Shown here piece after piece: positions 17,694 through 25,555 of a DNA stretch of 64,000 nucleotides. The translations under genes and the position numbers were made by a program. Position 1 is the first letter of the stretch. Every line of letters starts with the position of its first letter. This DNA comes from Mycoplasmatota bacterium (GTDB taxonomy: Bacteria > Bacillota_I > Bacilli_A > Izemoplasmatales > Hujiaoplasmataceae), in NCBI GenBank assembly GCA_018622675.1, contig CP076020.1, forward strand, positions 682,001-746,000, written 5' to 3'. Below the pieces are notes generated by a model, which was not told the origin of the DNA, ran no database searches, and saw nothing but the letters and a program-made list of their open reading frames with translations.

Positions 17694-20332
17694 TGGCAAA
17701 ATCTGTGAAAAAGAAACTGGATGACTATGTAGAAAATATTATCTCAATGAACTTAGAAGAGATCGTTGGAGAGAGATTTAGTCGTTATTCAAAATATATT
17801 ATACAAGATCGAGCTTTACCTGATGTAAGAGATGGTTTAAAGCCAGTCCAAAGAAGAATTTTATATGCGATGAACGAATTAGGAATGGGCTCAACTAAAG
17901 CTTTTAAAAAGTCAGCGAGAATTGTTGGTGAAGTTATTGGGAAATTTCATCCTCATGGAGATTCAAGTGTCTATGAAGCAATGGTCAGAATGTCTCAAGA
18001 TTGGAAAATGAAGAATCGACTCATAGAAATGCATGGAAACAATGGGTCTGTAGATAATGACCCAGCTGCTGCTATGCGTTATACAGAAGCCAGGTTAACT
18101 GTTTTTTCTGAAGCTTTACTAGAAGATATTGATAAGAAGACAGTAAATTTTATTCCAAATTTTGATGATTATGAGCTAGAACCGGTTGTTTTACCGGCTA
18201 AATTTCCTAATCTATTGGTGAATGGTGGCTCAGGTATGGCGACTGGATACGCAACCAATATTCCGCCACACAATTTAACTGAAGTCATGCAAGCTTTAAT
18301 ATATAAAATACAACACAAAGATGCCACTTTAAAAGACTTACTAAAATTCATTAAAGGTCCTGATTTTCCTACAGGAGGTATCGTTGAAGGTATTGATGAA
18401 ATCGAAAAAGCTTTTCGAACCGGTCGTGGTCGTGTTGTAATAAGAAGTAAAGTAGAAGTCAATGATACTGAACTGATTGTGACAGAAATCCCTTATGAAG
18501 TCAATAAGGCTGATTTAGTTAGAAAAATAAATGATATTTCTTTAAAGAAAAAAATAGATGGTATTGTTGAAATTAATGATATATCTGATCGTGATGGAAT
18601 TAGAATAGAGATCAAATTAAAAAAAGATATCGCCAGTGATGTTGTTTTAGCTTATCTTTATAAAAACACTGATTTATCAAAGACTTTTAATTATAATATG
18701 GTAGCTATTAGCCAAAGAAGCCCACGTTTACTTAATTTGGAAGAAATATTAAATGAATATATATTACATCAAAAAGAAGTGATTCGTAATCGCTCTAACT
18801 ATGAATTACAAAAATTTGAAAAGAGAAAACATATTGTTTTAGGCTTTTTGAAAATGGTTAGTGTTCTAGATGAGGTCATTAAAATAATTCGTGAATCTGC
18901 TGGGAAAAAGGATGCCGAAAACAAATTAATTGAACGATTTAAATTTACCAATGAACAAGCGGATGCAATTGTTTCATTAAGACTATATAGATTATCATCT
19001 ACGGATGTTACAGAGATGGAAAAAGAGTCAATTGCTCTCTCTAAGGAAATTAAGAAATTGACAAAAATTCTTAATAACGAAAATGAGTTAGAAACAGTCA
19101 TTATTAATGAAATTAAAGCTTTTATCGAAAAATATCCTACACCTAGAAAGTCTGTTATCAAGGATGAAATTAAAAAGATCGAAATTGATGAGCAAGAATT
19201 AATTGAAAATGAAAACGTTATGTTAGTCATTTCCAGAGATGGATATATTAAGCGTTCATCGATGAAATCTTATCAAGCCACTCAAGGATCAACTGGCTTA
19301 AAAGAAAATGATACTATATTAAAGAAAACTGAAGTTAATACTAGAGATACCATCTTATTATTTACAAATTTAGGTAATTTTATTAATTTACCTGTTCATA
19401 AAATAATGGATGCTAAATGGAAAGACTTAGGCGATTATATAGGTAATTATGCTAGCCTAAAAAACAAGGAAAAAGTGATTGATTACTTGGTTATTGATGA
19501 TTTTGATGATAAGCGATATGTCTTAGTCGCTAATCAAGATGGAGCAATAAAAAGGGTAGTTCTCGATGAGTTTTCCAAAACGAGAATTAATAAAACATTT
19601 AATGTCTTATCATGCTCAAAGGTAAATGAAATGGTATCAGTCGATATCCAGGAAGAATATGATCAATTTGTCGTCTTGTTATCAGAAAATGGATATGTTG
19701 TAAAATATGAAGTAGAGGAAATACCAGTCCAATCATTAATGGCAAAGGGCGTAAAGGGTATTAATTTACGTAAAGATTCCTTAGTAGGTGCTAAGTTTGC
19801 GACTAAAATTAATAAAGATGAGTTATTGGCATTAACCAATCGCGGTGGATTAAAACGCGAATTTACATCTAATATTGACATTTCTCACCGACCTGCTAAA
19901 GGTAAAAGATTATTTAAGTTGATTAAGTCTAATCCATATAAAGTTGTAGGCATGGATGTGGAAAATATCTTTAGATTAAAAGAGAATATTGCCATTCGTT
20001 TGACCGCTAAAAAGAATAATATTTGTATTGAAGGACAAGATTTAAAATCTGATAGATACGAAAACGGAATTCCATATTTGAAAAAAAGTGATCATCCACA
20101 ACATTTGATGATTGATAAAGATAGATATGGAGAAACTCATGAAATCCTTCTTGAACTTGTTGATGAAGTTGACGAAAAAATAGAGGATGATCAAGACGAT
20201 GTTATGTCTGAATTAGAAAAAATAATTTCTATTTCTGATGATGATCAAGATGATATCGAAGAGAAAAATTTAGATGAAGAAGAAAATAATGAAGATGATG
20301 AAGACGACATCATCCAACAAAGACTATTTTAA
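17693..20332 (+). CDS. parC: Topoisomerase IV subunit A with long acidic C-terminal tail
   Basis: An 879-residue ParC. The catalytic tyrosine lies in AAMRYTEARL. The quinolone-determining region HPHGDSSVYEAMVRMSQDW has the usual serine and glutamate. A tower/coiled-coil region and a beta-pinwheel C-terminal domain follow. Unusually, the last ~55 residues are a very acidic tail (runs such as DDQDD, DDDQDDIEE, DEEENNEDDEDD). Acidic GyrA tails are known to modulate wrapping, but such a tail on ParC stands out. It is coupled to parE by a TAATG overlap. Confidence 0.92.
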   Translation: MAKSVKKKLDDYVENIISMNLEEIVGERFSRYSKYIIQDRALPDVRDGLKPVQRRILYAMNELGMGSTKAFKKSARIVGEVIGKFHPHGDSSVYEAMVRMSQDWKMKNRLIEMHGNNGSVDNDPAAAMRYTEARLTVFSEALLEDIDKKTVNFIPNFDDYELEPVVLPAKFPNLLVNGGSGMATGYATNIPPHNLTEVMQALIYKIQHKDATLKDLLKFIKGPDFPTGGIVEGIDEIEKAFRTGRGRVVIRSKVEVNDTELIVTEIPYEVNKADLVRKINDISLKKKIDGIVEINDISDRDGIRIEIKLKKDIASDVVLAYLYKNTDLSKTFNYNMVAISQRSPRLLNLEEILNEYILHQKEVIRNRSNYELQKFEKRKHIVLGFLKMVSVLDEVIKIIRESAGKKDAENKLIERFKFTNEQADAIVSLRLYRLSSTDVTEMEKESIALSKEIKKLTKILNNENELETVIINEIKAFIEKYPTPRKSVIKDEIKKIEIDEQELIENENVMLVISRDGYIKRSSMKSYQATQGSTGLKENDTILKKTEVNTRDTILLFTNLGNFINLPVHKIMDAKWKDLGDYIGNYASLKNKEKVIDYLVIDDFDDKRYVLVANQDGAIKRVVLDEFSKTRINKTFNVLSCSKVNEMVSVDIQEEYDQFVVLLSENGYVVKYEVEEIPVQSLMAKGVKGINLRKDSLVGAKFATKINKDELLALTNRGGLKREFTSNIDISHRPAKGKRLFKLIKSNPYKVVGMDVENIFRLKENIAIRLTAKKNNICIEGQDLKSDRYENGIPYLKKSDHPQHLMIDKDRYGETHEILLELVDEVDEKIEDDQDDVMSELEKIISISDDDQDDIEEKNLDEEENNEDDEDDIIQQRLF

Positions 20333-20342
20333 GAGGAGATTT

Positions 20343-21590
20343 ATGAAAAAAATATTTGCAGTATTTATAGTTTTTTCAGTTTTAATGCTTTCGGGTTGTA
20401 ATTTTTTAGCTGAAGATGAAACAGAAAAAATTGAAGTAGATTATTCAAATTATATAAAAATATCAACAGTAGAAGACTTAATGCAAATGGATATGAATAA
20501 ATCCTATGAATTAGATCAAAATATAGATATGAATGGTCAGGAATGGGTACCAATGGGTACTTTAAACAATCCATTTAGAGGCCATTTTAGAGGTAATGGG
20601 TATACTATTTCCAACTTTGTTATTACAGAAAATAATCTGGGATATTATGGCTTGTTTGGTTACATGGAAGGGAATATTGAGAATTTAAAAGTTATTCAAT
20701 TTTCAATCGATATTAGCAGTGATTTTCTTGTCAATGTGGGAGGACTTGCTGGTGTAAGTTATGGTTCTATCAACAATGTATATGTTGATGGATCCATTAG
20801 GGTTTCATCTCCTAATTCTAATGTATATGCCGGCCTTTTAGTTGGGAATTCTAACACTTCACTTCAAAAGTTAGTCATTGCTAATGAATTTAAACCTGTT
20901 TCTTTATCTAATAATATTGTTAAGGGAAACATTGAAATTAATCACAGTGATATTCTATATGCTGGTGGTTTAATTGGTAAATCTCAAAATATCAGCATAA
21001 GTGAAAACGAAGTTAATGATGTTAGTATTTCAGCTTCTGCAAAAACATCAGGTTTTATTGGTGGAGTTGTAGGCCATAATTTTCTATATGATATTGAATC
21101 AACTGATGCTTCTTTGTCAGTAGATAAAGATTTGGTTTTTAATAATATTATTGAAATCGATATGATAGTTGATGAAACACCAAGATTATCTTTAGGTGGA
21201 ATTGCCGGTTATAATCAAAATGTTAATATAATTAATAACTTTACATTGCTTTCTTTTGATGTTTCGGTAGAAGATTATCTTATTGGTCTTGTTGTTGGTG
21301 AGAATTGGTCTTTAGACATAAGCAAGAATTTATCCGTATTAACATCATATACAAGTGAATTTGATACTTTACAAACACATGTTTTAGGAACTTATGTTGG
21401 AAAAAATTATCTCAATGCTGTAAGTGAAGAAGGACTATATGCATCATATATTGATATCGAGAATTTTGATAATCAAGTTAGTCAAGTAGATGTTAGTCAT
21501 TTAAATCTAATCTCATTTTATCAAGAGGAATTTCCAACTTTAGAAAGTGATTTTATAAATAGAATTATTGAATTATTATTCGCTGATTAG
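20343..21590 (+). CDS. Lipoprotein with GLUG-type repeats
   Basis: A lipoprotein of about 415 residues with signal MKKIFAVFIVFSVL and lipobox LSGC. The mature part starts with a motif typical of beta-helix proteins (DLMQMDMNKSYELDQNIDM, GHFRGNGYTISNF). It then shows about seven G-(G/L)-x-x-G units such as GGLAG, AGLLVG, GGLIG, GGVVG and GGIAG, matching GLUG repeats of surface proteins. It is probably anchored outside the membrane; the ligand is unknown. The start is ATG 20343 after GAGGAG, 10 bases from the parC stop, so it is probably co-transcribed with parE-parC. Confidence 0.85.
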   Translation: MKKIFAVFIVFSVLMLSGCNFLAEDETEKIEVDYSNYIKISTVEDLMQMDMNKSYELDQNIDMNGQEWVPMGTLNNPFRGHFRGNGYTISNFVITENNLGYYGLFGYMEGNIENLKVIQFSIDISSDFLVNVGGLAGVSYGSINNVYVDGSIRVSSPNSNVYAGLLVGNSNTSLQKLVIANEFKPVSLSNNIVKGNIEINHSDILYAGGLIGKSQNISISENEVNDVSISASAKTSGFIGGVVGHNFLYDIESTDASLSVDKDLVFNNIIEIDMIVDETPRLSLGGIAGYNQNVNIINNFTLLSFDVSVEDYLIGLVVGENWSLDISKNLSVLTSYTSEFDTLQTHVLGTYVGKNYLNAVSEEGLYASYIDIENFDNQVSQVDVSHLNLISFYQEEFPTLESDFINRIIELLFAD

Positions 21591-21601
21591 AGGTGAAATA
21601 G

Positions 21602-22684
21602 ATGAAATGTATAAAAACAATCATGACCAAAGCTATACCTCATGATGTTTTCATTGAAATGACAAAGCTTTATAAGTGTATTGGAATGAATGATTACTAT
21701 GAAAATCAATTTTCCAAAAGTCTTGATTATTATAAACAAAAAACTGCAGAAGATAACGCTAAAAGCTTTTATCAGTTTTTTCTTCCTGATTTTAAAAGTA
21801 TTTCCTCATCTCGTTTATCTTCCTTAACTCTCGATTCTTCCGTAGCTAATAATAAATCTGAACAATTATTTAAGAATATTTATAAAGTTTTTCGAAAAAT
21901 CCATTATGAAAGTTATGAACCTTTTAAATTAGAATTAGCTGAAATAAGAGAACTTGTCAGTTTCTTATTTAAGGATGTAATAGAATTACCGAGATATAGA
22001 AAATATGGTACTAAAAAATCATTACTGAATTCAACAACAGTTTCAATAAGAGAAGTATTTGAAAAATACTTAGAAGATGTTAATAAATTATCAAAATCGC
22101 AAGTCATTGAACCATTCTATTTATACATCAACTTTATGATTGATTTTATTAATATGAAAGTATATGATTTTAAATACAACGAAATATTAGCGACTTTATT
22201 ATTCTATATTTTAATGATAGAAAACGATATTAAAGTTAGTTATTATATTGGATTTTTCCCCAAATTATTAATGATTAAAGAAGACTATTTTAAATTATTG
22301 CATCAATCTTCATTTCAATGGGAAGAAGGATTGTCTGAAGTAGTTCCATTAACTAATTTTATGATTGGCATATACAAAAGAATGTATGATGATTTATACG
22401 ATTTAGCTAGGGATATACAATATGATAAAGACTTACCAATTTTAAAGTCTGATTATATAGAAAATATTATATTAAAAATGCCAGAGACTTTTTCTAAACA
22501 AGATATAAGAAAAAAACATCCACTTGTTTCTGATTCAACTATTAATAGAACATTAAAAAGATTACAAGAGGATAATGTAATTCGCTCACTAGGTAAAGGA
22601 CGTAGTGCTAAATGGGTTAAAATCATCGATAATGATGATCAAGAAGGTCAATTAAAACTTCATTTGAATGATCATGATGAGTGA
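21602..22684 (+). CDS. Fic-like protein lacking the catalytic motif, with winged helix
   Basis: A 360-residue protein without a firm assignment. The C-terminus (about residues 281-342) is a winged helix (SKQDIRKKHPLVSDSTINRTLKRLQEDNVIRSLGKGRSAKWVKI). The preceding helical region has the layout of Fic proteins: an R-Y-R region near residue 131, a helix ahead of a would-be active loop at about 184-195, then a YY/EDYF segment and a tryptophan. The HPFxDGNGR motif is absent; VYDFKYNEIL stands in its place. This suggests a non-AMPylating Fic relative, perhaps regulatory. GAGGTG precedes the ATG. It could also be an unrelated helical regulator. Confidence 0.5.
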   Translation: MKCIKTIMTKAIPHDVFIEMTKLYKCIGMNDYYENQFSKSLDYYKQKTAEDNAKSFYQFFLPDFKSISSSRLSSLTLDSSVANNKSEQLFKNIYKVFRKIHYESYEPFKLELAEIRELVSFLFKDVIELPRYRKYGTKKSLLNSTTVSIREVFEKYLEDVNKLSKSQVIEPFYLYINFMIDFINMKVYDFKYNEILATLLFYILMIENDIKVSYYIGFFPKLLMIKEDYFKLLHQSSFQWEEGLSEVVPLTNFMIGIYKRMYDDLYDLARDIQYDKDLPILKSDYIENIILKMPETFSKQDIRKKHPLVSDSTINRTLKRLQEDNVIRSLGKGRSAKWVKIIDNDDQEGQLKLHLNDHDE

Positions 22685-22955
22685 GAAAATGTTCAACTAG
22701 GATAAAATTGGAATAATAGTTATTAGATAAGATAATTTGTTATGATATTTTGATTCTATATCTTAATGTTTTATAATGTATACCTTGACACCCTATATAA
22801 AACTATTAGAACGAAAAAGCGTGGAAATTCAATAAAAGTAAATAACTATGATATTTTAATAGATAATATAATTAGTTAATAATCATTTGATAAGTATTTT
22901 AAAGATCATTATTAAAATTTTTTAGATTTATTAAACACAGAAATGGGGCCTTATC
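22685..22955 (+). other. AT-rich intergenic region before recJ
   Basis: No gene is seen in these 271 bases. They hold a promoter candidate, TTGATT (22750-22755) 16 bases from TATAAT (22772-22777), giving a leader of about 170 bases. A weak all-AT stem, TTAATAAT (22876-22883) with ATTATTAA (22908-22915), is followed by a T-run and resembles an attenuator only loosely. An 11-bp direct repeat TATGATATTTT occurs at 22741 and 22848. Confidence 0.4.
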
Positions 22956-25043
22956 TTGATTGAAAGTAAATATTTATGGACTAAACAAATTGAAGGTATA
23001 GTTAAAGACAAAGATATCTTCGAGCTGATTAATAAAAATAGAGACATTCATGACCATGAAGCTTTTTTCTCCATGGGTATAGAAGCTATTCATTCACCAT
23101 TCTTATTGAATGACATGGATAAGGCAGTTGATAGGATTAACAAGGCAATAGAACTAAACGAAAAAATATTAATTTTTGGTGATTATGATTGTGACGGCAT
23201 TACTTCTGTTTCAATCATGTATAGAGTTCTATCTTATAAGAACGCTGATGTGCACTATCAAATACCTGATCGATTTAGTGATGGTTATGGATTGAATTTA
23301 GATATAGCTAAAAAAATTGTTGAGGATGATTATGATTTAGTTATAACAGTTGATAATGGTATTTCATCAATTGAAGAAATTAGTTTTCTTCAAGATAATC
23401 AAATTGACGTTATTTTAACAGATCATCATGAGTTTAAAGAAACTTTACCTAATGCTTATGCTATATTACATTCAAAATTAAGTAACCTTTATCCTTTTAA
23501 AGAAATAGCTGGTTGTATGGTTGCATTTAAGTTTGCCTGGGCGATTAAGGGCGAATTTCCTGAAGAATTAAGTGATTTAGCAATGATAGGGACTATTGCT
23601 GATTTAATGCCTTTAGAAGACGAAAATCAGGCAATCGTTAATATAGGTTTAAAACAACTTAAAAAGACCTCTAATTTAGGTTTAAGAAAAATCTTGAATT
23701 TTTCGGATTTGGATATAGTTAATCAAACATCAATTGCTTTTCAGATAGCACCCAAAATTAATAGTAGTGGTCGCCTAAATAAAGCTAGACTTGCCATAGA
23801 ACTATTAATTACAGATGATATAAAAAAAGCTAATGATTTAATTTTAAAAATTGAAGAAAATCATGTATTAAGAAAGAAACATACAGAACAGTCCTTTGCT
23901 ATTGCTGAAAATTTAGTAAATCATTTAGATCAAGTTTTGGTTCTAAGCTCAGATAAATTTCATGAAGGTGTTATTGGTATTTGTGCTCAACGAATTTCCG
24001 AAAAATACCAAAAACCAACAATTGTTTTAACTATTGACGGTGACATAGCCAAAGGATCAGCTCGTACCTTTGGTCAAATATCAATCTTAGACATGTTAAA
24101 TAAGACCTCTGATTTACTTGAAAGATATGGAGGACATGACCAAGCAGCAGGCATGCAATTAAAAACTGAAAATATAGATGCTTTTAGAAAACGTTTAAAT
24201 CAACTTGATATTGAAGATCAAGAACCTGTTCTGAATATTGATATGGAAATAGACTTATCAGATGTTAGAAAAGAGACAATTCGTAAGTTACAAGAAAAAT
24301 CTTTTCACACTGCACTATTTTTGATGAATGATTTAAGGGTTGTAAGAAAACAAATCATTGGAAAGAATCATGTTAAACTTACATTGGAATACAAAAACTT
24401 ATTATTTGATGCAATTAAATTTAATAGTTTGGAGTATTTTTATAATTTAAATGAAAATGACCTTATTGATGTCTGTGGTGGTTTAACTATCAATCGCTTT
24501 AGAAATATAGAATCCATTCAAATTATGATTAATGATTTGAGGTGCAAACATTTACAAGTTATTGACTATCGCCATTCATTTAACACAGTTGAGATTCAAG
24601 ATAATCTTTATTCTAATTTTGTTGTTTTAAATGATGAGACTATTTTAAAAACAAAAGATATAACAAAACTATTTGAAAAATATCGATCATTTGCTTTATT
24701 CCCTAAGTTTTTAAATATTAATTTCAATCAAATCATTGATCGAAATGAGTTATTAAAGATATATATGCGGTTAAAAAAGCTACAGCAATTTACAAAATTT
24801 GATATAATGAATATATTAGGTTTACATGAAGATGTTGCTAACATTATTATTCAAATTTTTGATGAACTGCATTTCTTAAAAACGAATAAGAAGTACTACA
24901 GTATTAAAGAAAAAAATAAAGCTGACTTATCTAGTTCAAAAACTTACAATTTAATGCTAGATAAAAAGAAAGCAATTGATTGGTTGTACCAATCAACAAG
25001 CGATAAAATAAAGAACTATTTGGAGGTTCAATATGGATTATAG
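22956..25043 (+). CDS. recJ: Single-stranded-DNA-specific exonuclease RecJ
   Basis: A 695-residue DHH-family nuclease. Motif I FGDYDCDGITS (D76, D78, D80), motif II TVDNGI and motif III TDHHEF form the metal site. The DHHA1 part has GGHDQAAGMQL near residue 390, and an OB-like domain follows. The enzyme degrades single-stranded DNA 5' to 3' in recombination and mismatch repair. The start is TTG 22956; the ribosome-binding site (GGGG) is modest. The last 11 bases overlap apt. The C-terminal ~150 residues are poorly conserved, as is usual in Firmicute RecJ. Confidence 0.93.
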   Translation: MIESKYLWTKQIEGIVKDKDIFELINKNRDIHDHEAFFSMGIEAIHSPFLLNDMDKAVDRINKAIELNEKILIFGDYDCDGITSVSIMYRVLSYKNADVHYQIPDRFSDGYGLNLDIAKKIVEDDYDLVITVDNGISSIEEISFLQDNQIDVILTDHHEFKETLPNAYAILHSKLSNLYPFKEIAGCMVAFKFAWAIKGEFPEELSDLAMIGTIADLMPLEDENQAIVNIGLKQLKKTSNLGLRKILNFSDLDIVNQTSIAFQIAPKINSSGRLNKARLAIELLITDDIKKANDLILKIEENHVLRKKHTEQSFAIAENLVNHLDQVLVLSSDKFHEGVIGICAQRISEKYQKPTIVLTIDGDIAKGSARTFGQISILDMLNKTSDLLERYGGHDQAAGMQLKTENIDAFRKRLNQLDIEDQEPVLNIDMEIDLSDVRKETIRKLQEKSFHTALFLMNDLRVVRKQIIGKNHVKLTLEYKNLLFDAIKFNSLEYFYNLNENDLIDVCGGLTINRFRNIESIQIMINDLRCKHLQVIDYRHSFNTVEIQDNLYSNFVVLNDETILKTKDITKLFEKYRSFALFPKFLNINFNQIIDRNELLKIYMRLKKLQQFTKFDIMNILGLHEDVANIIIQIFDELHFLKTNKKYYSIKEKNKADLSSSKTYNLMLDKKKAIDWLYQSTSDKIKNYLEVQYGL

Positions 25044-25545
25044 TAAGTATATTAAAAATGTTCCAGATTTCCCAGTAGAGGGTATTCAATTCAAAGATAT
25101 TACTCCTTTGATAGGAAATGGAAAGGCTTTTAAGGCCTGTATTGATGAATTTAGTGATTTTGCAAGAGAAAAAAAAGCAACAAAAATAGTCGGGCCTGAT
25201 GCTAGAGGTTTTATTGTTGGGGCACCTGTTGCCTATGCACTAGAATTACCTTTTATTCCCATAAGAAAACCTGGAAAACTACCAAGAGATACATTTGATT
25301 ATGATTATGATTTAGAATACGGTTCTAACTCTCTTTCAATGCATAAAGACGCAATTGAACAAGGAGATAGAGTGATCATTACTGATGATTTATTGGCGAC
25401 TGGCGGTACTTTGGAAGCAACTATTAAATTAGTTGAAGAAGCGGGTGGCCAAGTTGTTGGATTAACATTTATTATAGAATTACTAGAATTAAAAGGTAGA
25501 GAAAGAGTTGGAAAATATCCAATAAAAGTTTTACTCAAATATTAG
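25033..25545 (+). CDS. apt: Adenine phosphoribosyltransferase
   Basis: A 170-residue type I phosphoribosyltransferase. It starts DYSKYIKNVPDFPVEGIQFKD and contains GPDARGFIVGAPVAY and the PRPP-binding loop VIITDDLLATGGTLEA. It converts adenine and PRPP to AMP in purine salvage. TTGGAGG precedes the ATG within the end of recJ. The recJ-apt-rel-dtd order is the standard Firmicute arrangement. Confidence 0.96.
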   Translation: MDYSKYIKNVPDFPVEGIQFKDITPLIGNGKAFKACIDEFSDFAREKKATKIVGPDARGFIVGAPVAYALELPFIPIRKPGKLPRDTFDYDYDLEYGSNSLSMHKDAIEQGDRVIITDDLLATGGTLEATIKLVEEAGGQVVGLTFIIELLELKGRERVGKYPIKVLLKY

Positions 25546-25555
25546 GAGGATTTCA

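Noticed and set aside
20274-20342. Upstream extension of the GLUG lipoprotein into parC
   Set aside because: It would bury the signal peptide; GAGGAG and the signal sequence set the start at 20343.
22785-22813. TTGACA-containing promoter ahead of recJ
   Set aside because: No -10 hexamer lies 16-18 bases downstream; the TTGATT/TATAAT pair just upstream is better.
22741-22858. 11-bp direct repeat TATGATATTTT about 107 bases apart
   Set aside because: In such AT-rich DNA this is easily due to chance, and no third copy or regular spacing is seen.
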